Source: Paraburkholderia mimosarum LMG 23256 = NBRC 106338 (lineage in GTDB: Bacteria > Pseudomonadota > Gammaproteobacteria > Burkholderiales > Burkholderiaceae). From it: a stretch of DNA of 64,000 bases. Positions 44,244 to 52,311 of the stretch are shown piece by piece; the stretch's first letter is position 1; the number at the start of each line of letters is the position of its first letter. The DNA lies in assembly GCF_000739815.1 (NCBI RefSeq), contig NZ_BBJJ01000004.1:124001-188000 (forward strand), read 5' to 3'. A program made the translations under genes and the position numbers. Below the pieces are notes generated by a model. That model did not search any database, was not told the origin of the DNA, and worked only from the letters and a program-made list of their open reading frames with translations.

Positions 44244-45722
44244 TCATCGAGAGGCCGGCAAACGCTCGCGCACGATTTGCGCGAGCGTCTGGATGAGCGT
44301 GTCGGCCACGCGCGGCGGCGTCTCCGCATAGCCGAGCAGGAAGCCGTTGTAGCGCGCCGCATCGGGGGCATCGAGGCAGTACGCGCTCAGCGGCGAAAGC
44401 TGGAGGCCATGCGCACGCGCGGCTTCGCTCACTTCGACGTCGGCGAGCGGCGCGTCGAGGCGCACGCTCAGGTGCATGCCGCCCGCGTCGGCCGAGACCG
44501 TCATCATGCCCGCGAGATGCTTGTCGATGGCCGCGACGAGGCCGTCGCGGCGCTCTTCGTAGAGTTTGCGCATGCGCCGCAAATGGCGCGAGTAGCGCCC
44601 GCTTTCGATGAAATCGGCCAGCGCCAGTTGCTCCGCCACGCGCCCCTGGCGCACGAGCGTGAGGTGGGCCTGCGCGAACGGCGCGACCACGCGCTGAGGC
44701 ACGATCATGAAGCCGATGCGCAGGGCCGGAAAGAGCGTTTTGCTGAAGGTGCCGAGATAGATCACAGGGGCGTCGTCGGCGAGGCCCTGGATCGACGGCA
44801 ACGGCGGCCCGTCGTGGCGCAGTTCGCTGTCGTAGTCGTCCTCGATGATCCACGCCCCGCACGCGCGCGCCTGCTCGATGAGCGCGAGCCGCCTTTCGAG
44901 GCTCAGCACGCAGCCAAGCGGATACTGGTGCGACGGCGTGAGATAGACGAGGCGCGGCGGCCGCTCGCTCCAGTCCTCGGCGCGCGCGGCCATGCCCGCT
45001 GCGTCCACGCTCATCGGCACGAGTTGAAGGCCCGCGGCTGCGAAGGACACGCGCGCGCCGAGGTAGCCGGGATTTTCGATCCATGCACGCTCGCCCTCGT
45101 CCGCAAAGATTCGGGCGCAGAGATCGAGGCTCGCCTGCGTGCCGTCCGTGACGAACACCTGCTCGGGCTGGCAGCGCACGCCGCGCGAAACTCGCACATA
45201 TTGCGCGATCGCCTGGCGCAGCGCGGGCATACCCGCGCTGTCGCCGTAGCCGAGATCGTGCGCGCGCAACTCGCGCAGCGCGCGCTCGACCGCGCTGCGC
45301 CACTGCGCGTACGGAAACTGGTCGAGCGCGGGCACGCCGGGGCGCAGCGCTCTTGCGCCATCGCGGTTCGCGCGACGCGGCGGAAGTTCGCGCACGCGGC
45401 GCGCGAGTAGAGGCGTGCCGGGGTGAGGCGGCGCGGTTTGCGCGGGTGTTGCCGTGCCGCCCGCGTTGACGGCATTGACGACCGAACCGTGACGCGTAGC
45501 GCTGACAAACCCCTCTTCCACGAGCCGCTCGTACGCATACAGCACGGAGTTGCGGGCAATGCCGAGCTGCTCCGCAAGCGCGCGGCTCGAGGCGAGGCGC
45601 GTACCTCGGCCAATGTCGCCGTCGAGAATCGACCGGCGCAGGCTCTCGTAAAGCAAGTCCTGCTGCGTGAGCTTGCGCACGGCGCGCTTCGCATAGGCCG
45701 CCATCATCAATGCATAGTCCAA
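44244..45722 (-). CDS. MocR/PdxR-family regulator (GntR helix-turn-helix fused to aminotransferase domain)
   Basis: This 492-residue protein has an N-terminal GntR winged helix (about 18-85: QDLLYESLRRSILDGDIGRG, SSRALAEQLGIARNSVLYAY) joined to a class I aminotransferase-like domain (about 120-485). The PLP lysine is K328 in YLGTFSKTLFPALRIG, and ENPGY and EDDYDSE are also present. MocR proteins use PLP or PLP adducts as effectors (PdxR, GabR, TauR). It is divergent from a GNAT acetyltransferase with 97 bases between and convergent with the aldo/keto reductase. Given the nearby GABA-yielding pathway, a GabR-like role is possible but unproven. Confidence 0.92.
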   Translation of the reverse strand: MDYALMMAAYAKRAVRKLTQQDLLYESLRRSILDGDIGRGTRLASSRALAEQLGIARNSVLYAYERLVEEGFVSATRHGSVVNAVNAGGTATPAQTAPPHPGTPLLARRVRELPPRRANRDGARALRPGVPALDQFPYAQWRSAVERALRELRAHDLGYGDSAGMPALRQAIAQYVRVSRGVRCQPEQVFVTDGTQASLDLCARIFADEGERAWIENPGYLGARVSFAAAGLQLVPMSVDAAGMAARAEDWSERPPRLVYLTPSHQYPLGCVLSLERRLALIEQARACGAWIIEDDYDSELRHDGPPLPSIQGLADDAPVIYLGTFSKTLFPALRIGFMIVPQRVVAPFAQAHLTLVRQGRVAEQLALADFIESGRYSRHLRRMRKLYEERRDGLVAAIDKHLAGMMTVSADAGGMHLSVRLDAPLADVEVSEAARAHGLQLSPLSAYCLDAPDAARYNGFLLGYAETPPRVADTLIQTLAQIVRERLPASR

Positions 45723-45725
45723 CCC

Positions 45726-45771
45726 GTGGCTCCATCAATTGCGGTTTCGGTGGGACTAACAATGGTGCCAC
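45726..45771. promoter_or_regulatory. Inverted repeat between the MocR gene and the GNAT gene
   Basis: GTGGCTCCAT (45726-45735) and ATGGTGCCAC (45762-45771) are inverted copies matching at 9 of 10 bases, spaced 26 bases apart. The pair fills most of the 97-base divergent spacer and is a good candidate MocR binding site. Confidence 0.5.
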
Positions 45772-45819
45772 AAGTCGCTTACGCTTTGAGGCTTGACGAT
45801 GCCTGAAAGGAGACCAACC

Positions 45820-46284
45820 ATGACCGACACGACGCTTCACGTGCGCGCCGTCGCCCGCGACGATTTCGACGCATGGCTGCCGCTGTGGAACGGCTACAAC
45901 CGCTTTTATGGGCGCTTTGGCGAGACGGCACTGCCGGAGCACATCACGCGCACGACATGGTCGCGCTTTTTCGACGGCTACGAGCCAATGCACGCGTTCA
46001 TCGCCGTGCGCGGGGAGCGCGTGCTCGGCCTCGTGCACTTCATCTATCACCGCAACACGATCATGGAAGGGCCGATCTGCTATCTGCAGGATCTCTTCAC
46101 CGTGGAAGACGCGCGCGGCCAGGGCGTGGGCCGCGCGCTGATCGAGGCCGTGTATGCGCACGCGAAAGACTCGAACGCGTCGCGCGTGTACTGGCACACG
46201 CACGAAACGAACCACACGGCCATGCGCCTTTACGACGACGTGGCGAACAAGCCCGGCTTCGTCATGTATCGCAAGGACATATGA
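45820..46284 (+). CDS. GNAT-family N-acetyltransferase
   Basis: This 154-residue acetyltransferase has the GNAT acetyl-CoA loop EDARGQGVGRALIEAVYAHA preceded by a strand CYLQDLFTV, and a C-terminal YWHTHETNHTAMRLYDDV typical of the family. Start 45820 has a strong AAAGGAGA ribosome binding site, which decides it over an ATG nine codons upstream. It is divergent from the MocR regulator and is its most likely target. Substrates could be an amine, amino acid or antibiotic. It is convergent with the DUF3501 gene, with only 6 bases between. Confidence 0.9.
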   Translation: MTDTTLHVRAVARDDFDAWLPLWNGYNRFYGRFGETALPEHITRTTWSRFFDGYEPMHAFIAVRGERVLGLVHFIYHRNTIMEGPICYLQDLFTVEDARGQGVGRALIEAVYAHAKDSNASRVYWHTHETNHTAMRLYDDVANKPGFVMYRKDI

Positions 46285-46290
46285 AGCGCC

Positions 46291-46872
46291 TCAGGCGAGG
46301 TCCTTGAGCAGCGACGCGCGCACCTCGCCGTCGAGGGTCTGCGTCGGCACGCGGTAGTGCGGATGATCGCAGCCTATCGCCAACGCGGCGCCTTCGCGCA
46401 GCCGCGTCTTCATTTGCGGCGTGAGTTCGAAGCGCACGAAATGCACCGCCGAAGTCTTTTCGGCGTTCTCGCGTTCGAGATCTTCGTCGGCGATCGCATA
46501 CACGGGCGGTTCGCCCTCCACCTGAACGAACACCCTGTCCTCGATGCCGATGAGCCGCGCGAGCGCCGCGCGCCGCTCGATTTCGCTCTCGTATTCGAGC
46601 TGCATGGTCGCCTTCAGGTTGCTGCCGTCCGGCACGAGCGGCAAGTACGCCGCAAGCTCGCCCTGAATGCCGTCTTCATCGAAAATCTTTTCGATGTGCA
46701 GCATCTCCTGGATCTGGTAGCGAATCGTGGTCTCGTCCTCGAACAGGAACGTGAGGTGGTTGCCGAGCGAAACCACGCGCTGCTTCTTGTGCTCGATGAT
46801 GCGTTTGCGCATGTCGCCTCGCACCCTGGCATAGGCTTCCAGCGTCAACAGCGAATTTCTGGCGATCGTCAT
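46291..46872 (-). CDS. DUF3501 protein of the rubrerythrin operon
   Basis: This 193-residue protein of unknown function matches the family I know as DUF3501 (LEAYARVRGDMRKRIIEHKK; FLFEDETTIRYQIQEMLHIE; FELTPQMKTRLREGAALAIG). It is predicted soluble and cytoplasmic. It is the last gene of the operon rubrerythrin, Fe-S protein, DUF3501, beginning 39 bases after the Fe-S gene. These three families tend to occur together, which suggests a shared peroxide- or oxygen-response function. The biochemical role is unknown. Confidence 0.85.
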   Translation of the reverse strand: MTIARNSLLTLEAYARVRGDMRKRIIEHKKQRVVSLGNHLTFLFEDETTIRYQIQEMLHIEKIFDEDGIQGELAAYLPLVPDGSNLKATMQLEYESEIERRAALARLIGIEDRVFVQVEGEPPVYAIADEDLERENAEKTSAVHFVRFELTPQMKTRLREGAALAIGCDHPHYRVPTQTLDGEVRASLLKDLA

Positions 46873-46911
46873 GAGTCGTGCCTCGTGTCCGTTGCATGAT
46901 GGCGGCGCCGC

Positions 46912-48249
46912 TCAAATGCCATAGGCGCGGCGCAGCAACGTGATGGGGTGAGCGAGCGGCGGCTCGCCAAGCTGGTTTTCCTCGATGCCCTGCGCGATAT
47001 GATGGCCCGCGAGCTGGCAGTCCGACGAGATGAAGTCGGGCGCGGCCTGGCCCATCTGCTTGAACACAGGCGTGCCGATCTTCATCGACATTGCGTGGAA
47101 TTCCTTCTTCACGCCGAACGTGCCCGCATGGCCCGAGCAGCGCTCGACCACGGTCACTTTCGTTTCGGGCACGAGCGAGAGCAGGTCGAAGGTCTTGCGG
47201 CCGATGTTCTGCACGCGCGCGTGACAAGGCACGTGATACGACACGTTGCCGAGCGGCGCGCGGAAGTCGGTCTTGAGCAAGCCATCGCGATGACGCGCCA
47301 CGAGATACTCGAAGGGATCCCAGAACGCATCGCTCACGGCTTTCGTGTTGGCGTCGTCGGGGAACATGAGCGGCAGTTCGTGCTTGTACATGAGCACGCA
47401 GCTCGGCACCGCGCCGATCAGCGCATAGCCTTCGCGCGCGTAGCGAGCGAGCATCGGCATGTTCTGCGCCTGCTTGTGCGCCACGCCCTCCAGGTTCCCT
47501 TGCTCCAGCAGCGGCATGCCGCAGCACCATTCGCTCTTCACCAGCTCATAGGGAATCTCGTTGTGGTCGAGCACCGCGAGCAGGTCGTGGCCGATGCCCG
47601 GCTCGTTGAAATTCACATAGCAGGTCGCGTAGATCGCGACCTTGCCCGGCGTGCGCTCGCCGTCGCGCACCTCGCTCGCGGTCGCGCGTTTTGCAACGTT
47701 ACGGAACTTGTGTGCGGCGAAGTCGGGCAGCCACGCCTTGCGATCGACGCCCAGCATGTCCTCCATGGCGCCGCGCATCGCCTTCGTGTGATTGATCGCG
47801 TTCACCGTTTGCGTGACGACGGGAATGCCGGCGAGCTGGCCCAGCGCATCGGTGTTCGAGAGCACGCGGTCGCGCAGCTTCACTTCGCCCTTGCGATAGT
47901 GCACGGCCTTGGCGCGCAGCATGAGATGCGGAAAATCTACGTTCCACGGGTGCGGCGGCACGTAGGGACACTTCGTCATATAGCAGAGATCGCACAGATA
48001 GCACTGGTCGACGACCTTGCCGTACAACGATTTGTCGACGTCGTGCGCTTCGCCGGTGTCGGTCTCGTCGACGAGATCGAAGAGCGCCGGAAACGCGCCG
48101 CATAACGACACGCAGCGCCTGCAGCCCGCGCAGATGTCGAATACGCGCGCAAGCTCGGTGTCGAGCTGCGCCTGATCGTAGAACGCGTCCGAGCGCCAGT
48201 CGAGCGGATGGCGGGTGGGCGCTTCGAGACTGCCTTCCTTGTGGGGCAT
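46912..48249 (-). CDS. Fe-S oxidoreductase with two 4Fe-4S sites and two CCG-type domains (GlpC/HdrB-like)
   Basis: This 445-residue protein has an N-terminal ferredoxin-like pair of 4Fe-4S sites: C40, C43, C46, C50 and C83, C86, C89, C94. Two CCG-type domains follow: the first has ATCYVNFN then WCCGMP, and the second has HVPCHARVQN then RCSGHAGTFG, in which the double Cys is reduced to one. The overall plan resembles GlpC and heterodisulfide reductase subunits, which pass electrons to or from a quinone or disulfide. It sits between rubrerythrin and DUF3501 genes and may be the electron donor for rubrerythrin. Confidence 0.88.
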   Translation of the reverse strand: MPHKEGSLEAPTRHPLDWRSDAFYDQAQLDTELARVFDICAGCRRCVSLCGAFPALFDLVDETDTGEAHDVDKSLYGKVVDQCYLCDLCYMTKCPYVPPHPWNVDFPHLMLRAKAVHYRKGEVKLRDRVLSNTDALGQLAGIPVVTQTVNAINHTKAMRGAMEDMLGVDRKAWLPDFAAHKFRNVAKRATASEVRDGERTPGKVAIYATCYVNFNEPGIGHDLLAVLDHNEIPYELVKSEWCCGMPLLEQGNLEGVAHKQAQNMPMLARYAREGYALIGAVPSCVLMYKHELPLMFPDDANTKAVSDAFWDPFEYLVARHRDGLLKTDFRAPLGNVSYHVPCHARVQNIGRKTFDLLSLVPETKVTVVERCSGHAGTFGVKKEFHAMSMKIGTPVFKQMGQAAPDFISSDCQLAGHHIAQGIEENQLGEPPLAHPITLLRRAYGI

Positions 48250-48367
48250 GACGTCTCCTTCTTCTAGTTATCGGCTGGGCGCGCGCGAACGCGCGCCGGA
48301 TCCTGCCCGGCACGCGAAAAAAAGCGCGCGTGGTGCACGCGTGCCGAGCCGGGGCACGCAGCGATGC

Positions 48368-48790
48368 TCAGTCCGCCAGCACTTCCAGCGCTTTCGTATA
48401 GCGGTTGGCGTGGCTGCGCTCAGCCTTCGCGAGCGTCTCGAACCAGTTCGCGATCTCGTCGAATCCTTCCTCGCGCGCCGCCTTGGCCATACCGGGGTAC
48501 ATGTCCGTATATTCGTGCGTTTCGCCCGCAATCGCCGCCTGCAGATTCTGGCGCGAGGTGCCGATCGGCAGTCCGGTTGCCGGGTCGCCTACCGCCTCCA
48601 GATATTCGAGGTGGCCGTGCGCGTGGCCGGTTTCGCCTTCAGCGGTCGAGCGAAACAGCGCCGCGACATCGTTCTGCCCTTCTACGTCGGCCTTCGCTGC
48701 GAAATACAGATAACGGCGGTTGGCCTGCGATTCGCCGGCGAATGCATCCTTGAGGTTCTGTTCCGTCTTCGAGCCCTTTAGCTGTGCCAT
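48368..48790 (-). CDS. Rubrerythrin (diiron domain only)
   Basis: This 140-residue protein is the ferritin-like diiron domain of rubrerythrin. Iron-ligand motifs are visible as [40 protein letters not shown] and [15 protein letters not shown]. The C-terminal rubredoxin domain of classical rubrerythrin is absent, so a separate electron donor is needed; the Fe-S protein downstream in the same operon is the best candidate. It should reduce H2O2 to water in the cytoplasm. It is the first gene of the operon; the Fe-S gene starts 118 bases downstream. Confidence 0.92.
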   Translation of the reverse strand: MAQLKGSKTEQNLKDAFAGESQANRRYLYFAAKADVEGQNDVAALFRSTAEGETGHAHGHLEYLEAVGDPATGLPIGTSRQNLQAAIAGETHEYTDMYPGMAKAAREEGFDEIANWFETLAKAERSHANRYTKALEVLAD

Positions 48791-49085
48791 CTGTTCCTCC
48801 GTCTTTCGACCTGATATTGGGGACGCGACGCAATTCGCCTTCGTGCGCTGCAGAACGGAGGGCGAGTCCGCCGCACTATTAATCTAGATTGTGGCCTCTG
48901 TCTTCCCAATTGTGATTTTCAATCCGGTCGATAGTGTCACCGGGTTTACGCGGGCATCAGCGAGGGCGCTCCGGGCATGCGCCGTGCGCGCGACGATCTG
49001 CCCCGCGCGAACTGCTTTGCGCGCCCGCAGACTCGTTCTAGACTTGGGAATGCCGACGCGCCCGTTCAATCTTTACGGAGATGCC

Positions 49086-49445
49086 ATGCGACTTACGATC
49101 CTGATCAACGGTTCCGATCCGACCGTCAATCATGACTATGCAGTGCTCTGGCTCGACACCGATCAGCAACGCTGGTCCCGCGAGTCCCATGAAGGGATCG
49201 ACCTGCCGGAATGGGGGGAATTACGCGACGTGAATGGTGTCACGTCGCTGTGTGCGCCGCTCGAGAACGAGCCGCTGTGCACGCTGCGCGGGCTGCATGT
49301 GAACCGCCGCCAGGAAATCAGTTCCGCGCACGGCGACGCGACCTGGTCGTGTGAAGCATCGCACTCGCCAATGGAGGGCCAGTGGCGCCTCCAGGCCGTG
49401 GACCGCCAGCAGGTCCACGCCGAACATGCGCTTTTTGCAGGCTGA
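49086..49445 (+). CDS. Hypothetical protein, 119 residues
   Basis: I do not recognise this protein. It starts at ATG 49086 (MRLTILINGSDPTVNHDYAV) with a GGAG ribosome binding site. It is soluble-looking, acidic and rich in Trp and His, with no signal peptide or membrane helix. The first 40 residues look like alternating beta strands. It stands alone, divergent from the rubrerythrin operon across about 295 bases, with a terminator about 135 bases downstream. Coding is supported by the ribosome binding site and base composition. Confidence 0.6.
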   Translation: MRLTILINGSDPTVNHDYAVLWLDTDQQRWSRESHEGIDLPEWGELRDVNGVTSLCAPLENEPLCTLRGLHVNRRQEISSAHGDATWSCEASHSPMEGQWRLQAVDRQQVHAEHALFAG

Positions 49446-49581
49446 GTCGCTACAGGCGTCTCGACCGATTGACTGATTGAATGCAGGCGGCATCGTTCGC
49501 CGTCTCGCTCCTCGCGCAGCAACGCAATGCTGCCGCGCTCATTGCATCTGGTTGTGCGTCCGCTCTGACGTGACGCGCGCT

Positions 49582-49615
49582 CGCGCCCGCCCATGAGGCG
49601 GGCGCGCGTTTTTTT
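49582..49615 (+). terminator. Rho-independent terminator
   Basis: CGCGCCCGCC (49582-49591) pairs perfectly with GGCGGGCGCG (49597-49606) around a 5-base loop, followed by a T-run to 49615. It separates the hypothetical gene from the nuclease gene. Confidence 0.85.
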
Positions 49616-49696
49616 GCGCCACGCGTTTCGCGCACGTCATCACGGCCGCTATACTTTCAGGCCGCCTGATCCCACCCCGGTCCTGTCAGTTCCCCG

Positions 49697-50485
49697 ATGA
49701 AGAAGCTGTTTGTCTCGCTGATTTCCTCCCTGATGCTCGCAGCTGCGAGCCATGCCTCGGCCGCGCCTGCCTGTTCGCAATTCGTGCCCGACGGTCAATT
49801 CCCGACGCTCACGAACCCGCGCATGGCGCCGAAAACGCGCGTGCTCTGTTATTCGGATTTCGTCGTGCTGCATTCGGGCATCACGCACGGGCCGCTGTGG
49901 TCGGCCGAGCATCTCACGCGCGATCACCTCGAAGCCGCAAAGGACATGACGCGCACGAACCGCTTCTTCGAAGACGACCGCCTGCCCGAAGGCGAAGGCG
50001 CGACGCTCGCGGACTACAAGCGCAGCGGCTTCGACCGCGGTCACATGAGCCCCGCGGGCAATCGCTGGAATGCGCAGGCGATGGCGGAATCGTTTTCACT
50101 CGCGAACATCGTTCCGCAGAATCGCGACAACAACCAGCGTCTTTGGGCCCATATCGAAACCGCGGTGCGCAAGCTCGCGACGAAATATGGCGAGGCCTGG
50201 GTCGTGACCGGCCCGCTCTTCACGGGTGCTCAACTCCAGACGATCGGAGCCACGCGCGTGCTCGTGCCCACGCGGATCTTCAAGGTCGTGTACGTGCCTT
50301 CGCAGCAGCTCGCGTTCGCCATCGTCGCGGACAACGCGGCCGTCGATCGCTATGAAGTACGCTCGGTGCGCGACCTCGAGGCGCAGAGTGGTATTGCGTT
50401 CCCCGGTATTCCGGCGGAGGCGGCATCAAAGGAGAAAGTGTCGTTCAACGGCCGCAGCTTCGCTGTAAGCCGGTGGGGCTGGTAA
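49697..50485 (+). CDS. Secreted DNA/RNA non-specific endonuclease (NUC1/NucA-like, beta-beta-alpha-Me)
   Basis: This 262-residue nuclease has a Sec signal peptide (MKKLFVSLISSLMLAAASHA, cleaved near SAA-PA). The active-site DRGH motif is at residues 113-116 (general base H116), followed by the metal-binding Asn region SLANIVPQNRDNNQ with N137. Length and order fit Serratia-type and NucA nucleases, which degrade DNA and RNA without sequence preference using Mg2+. It should act in the periplasm or outside the cell, for nutrient scavenging or competition. No immunity-like gene is adjacent. ATG 49697 is the clear start. Confidence 0.92.
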   Translation: MKKLFVSLISSLMLAAASHASAAPACSQFVPDGQFPTLTNPRMAPKTRVLCYSDFVVLHSGITHGPLWSAEHLTRDHLEAAKDMTRTNRFFEDDRLPEGEGATLADYKRSGFDRGHMSPAGNRWNAQAMAESFSLANIVPQNRDNNQRLWAHIETAVRKLATKYGEAWVVTGPLFTGAQLQTIGATRVLVPTRIFKVVYVPSQQLAFAIVADNAAVDRYEVRSVRDLEAQSGIAFPGIPAEAASKEKVSFNGRSFAVSRWGW

Positions 50486-50553
50486 AGAGCCGGGCGCACG
50501 AACGCCTGGCGCGCTAGTTATCGAGCCGCGAGACCGGTCGGCGCAAGCCGGGT

Positions 50554-50646
50554 TCATGGCGCGCCCTGCGAGCTCGCGACGAGCCACGCGGCCAGGGCGA
50601 GCGAGCCGCCTGCGAGAAATTCCCTTCTCTTCATCGGCTTCGGCAT
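50554..50646 (-). CDS. 30-residue ORF resembling a Tat signal peptide only
   Basis: This ORF begins 15 bases after the NlpD-like gene on the same strand. It encodes 30 residues: a short N-region with KRREFLAGGS, a hydrophobic core ALAAWLVAS and the end SQGAP, then a stop. That is the form of a twin-arginine signal peptide without any mature protein. An AGGAA ribosome binding site lies 9 bases upstream of the ATG at 50646; an internal ATG at 50634 is also possible. It may be the stub of a lost Tat-exported protein or a real small peptide. Confidence 0.4.
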   Translation of the reverse strand: MPKPMKRREFLAGGSLALAAWLVASSQGAP

Positions 50647-50661
50647 CCTTCCTGATTCCTG

Positions 50662-51471
50662 CTACAGCTTCGGCAGCCAGGCAAGCGGATCGACAGGCTT
50701 GCCGTTCTCCCGCACTTCGAATATGAGGGCGGAAATGCCCGCGCCATCGGTGCCGCTCATGGCGATCGGCTGGCCCTGCTTCACCGGGTCGCCTTGCTTG
50801 ACGAGCAGCTTGCCGTTGTGGCCATACGCCGTGACGAGATTCGCGCCGTGTTTCACGACGACGAGCTTGCCGTAGGACTTCATGCCGCTCCCGGCATAGA
50901 CCACGCGCCCCGCCGCCGCCGCTCTCACCTGCTGGTCCGCCGGACCCGCGATCACCACGCCCTTCGATTTCCCCTTGAAAGATTGCGCGACGCTGCCTTC
51001 GATCGGCCAGACGAAGCGGGCCTTGGCGCGGGCGGGGGCGGACGGCGTTGGCGTGGCCGCGGACGGCACGCCGCCGGTCGCCGCGGGAGGCGCGATGCGC
51101 AGGAGCTGACCCACCCGGATCTTTCCGTCGGCGGGAAGCTTGTTCCAGCTGAGGAGGTCGGCGCGCCGTTGCCTGTGGGCTTTCGCGACGCCATCGAGCG
51201 TGTCGCCGGGCTTCACGCGGTAGAAGCCGGATGCGGTTTTGGCCCCCGCTCCGGTGGCGGGCAACGTCGATGCGTCAATGACCTGCGGCGGCACCGCAGC
51301 GGCGCTCACGCCGGCGTCCTCCACCGTCTCCCCGTCGGCGCTCTCGGTGGCATTCCATGGCGTAATCGTGCAGGCGCCCAAGGCGAACACAAATGTGAAG
51401 GCAAGCGCCGCTCCGATCGCGACACGCGGGGCCGGGGCGTGCCTCGCTGCCCCACGATGCAGGCCGCGCAT
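50662..51471 (-). CDS. NlpD-like lipoprotein with LysM and degenerate M23 domains
   Basis: This 269-residue protein has a lipobox (VFALGAC, lipidated C34), a LysM domain at about residues 85-128 (YRVKPGDTLDGVAKAHRQRR; GQLLRIAP) and a C-terminal LytM/M23 domain (about 155-268). The M23 zinc ligands are missing: the first position reads GVVIAGPAD and the HxH region reads LIFEVR. This is the pattern of NlpD and EnvC, which activate cell-wall amidases instead of cutting peptidoglycan. It should work in the periplasm in septum splitting. ATG 51471 is chosen over an in-frame TTG two codons upstream. It lies 2 bases after a 35-residue ORF. Confidence 0.88.
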   Translation of the reverse strand: MRGLHRGAARHAPAPRVAIGAALAFTFVFALGACTITPWNATESADGETVEDAGVSAAAVPPQVIDASTLPATGAGAKTASGFYRVKPGDTLDGVAKAHRQRRADLLSWNKLPADGKIRVGQLLRIAPPAATGGVPSAATPTPSAPARAKARFVWPIEGSVAQSFKGKSKGVVIAGPADQQVRAAAAGRVVYAGSGMKSYGKLVVVKHGANLVTAYGHNGKLLVKQGDPVKQGQPIAMSGTDGAGISALIFEVRENGKPVDPLAWLPKL

Positions 51472-51473
51472 CG

Positions 51474-51581
51474 TCAAGCCCGCGGATCGGCGTCAGACGC
51501 CGTGTCCGTCCCGTTCAACGTTCCCTGCGCCAGCGCCGCGAGCGCGCCGGCGATTTCGGCTACCTTATCCAGAATTCCCAT
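51474..51581 (-). CDS. 35-residue ORF coupled to the NlpD-like gene
   Basis: This short ORF starts with MGILDKVAEIAGALAALAQG and ends about 15 residues later in a polar Asp-rich tail. Its N-terminal half would make an amphipathic helix. It has a good GGGAGAG ribosome binding site, and its TGA stop lies only 2 bases before the ATG of the NlpD-like lipoprotein, so translation of the two may be coupled. I know no family for it. It could be a leader peptide that sets expression of the downstream gene, or a small functional peptide. Confidence 0.5.
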   Translation of the reverse strand: MGILDKVAEIAGALAALAQGTLNGTDTASDADPRA

Positions 51582-51928
51582 CGATGACTCTCCCGCAATG
51601 ATAAAAACCGTCCGCGCCGGTGGGCGCAAGTGCGTCATCATCGTTGGTTTGCCTGGGGAAGCCGTGGTTTAGCGCGTGCGAGTTGACCTGTATCAGCGTG
51701 CGACGCATGCGGGTCTCAGGCTTTGTCACTGGCATGACAGATCACCCGCAAATTGCTGCGGAAAAGACGAAGTCGCGTGCGGGAATCGACGAACCGGGTA
51801 GCCCGTATGGCGAGCGGCTTTCTATAATGCGGGCCGCAGGATCGCAGGCGCCAGCGGGTCCTCCATCGGCCAGGAGTGCGATGGAGCCTCAGGCGCATGG
51901 CCGCCGTAACGCATAGGAGGATCAAAAG

Positions 51929-52189
51929 GTGTTCGACGCATTCGCAAACGACGACGACGTCCTGAACGTGCAGGGCGACGCGCTCACGCTCACGAACGGC
52001 ACAACACGCGTGACGCTCGCCGGCACACTCGAACTCACGCGCGACAAGCGCGGGCTCGCCGCCGCGCTGGCGCTGAAGGCGGCGCTCGACGACGTCGTGA
52101 AGAAGCTGCAGACGGACCCGCAGCTGCCCGCGAAAGTCGCCGACGAGCCCGACCAGAAGCCGGGCGTCGTCGACAATCCGTTCAACTGA
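51929..52189 (+). CDS. Hypothetical protein, 86 residues, GTG start
   Basis: I cannot assign a family to this small acidic protein. The GTG start at 51929 follows a perfect AGGAGG ribosome binding site at 8 bases spacing, which strongly supports translation. The first half looks like beta strands (VLNVQGDALTLTNGTTRVTL), and the second half is a charged helix (AAALALKAALDDVVKKLQTD) with a proline-containing tail. No signal peptide or membrane segment is visible. It is convergent with the HAD phosphatase gene. Confidence 0.65.
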   Translation: MFDAFANDDDVLNVQGDALTLTNGTTRVTLAGTLELTRDKRGLAAALALKAALDDVVKKLQTDPQLPAKVADEPDQKPGVVDNPFN

Positions 52190-52311
52190 AAAACGTGCAC
52201 GCGGAGGTTGATCCCCTGGGTCGACTGGAACGGCAAGGCTACTCTCGTTCGGGCATCTTCGGCCGCCATCACTCACCGTCGATGCCCTCGCTGCGCAGGG
52301 CATCGAACCGA

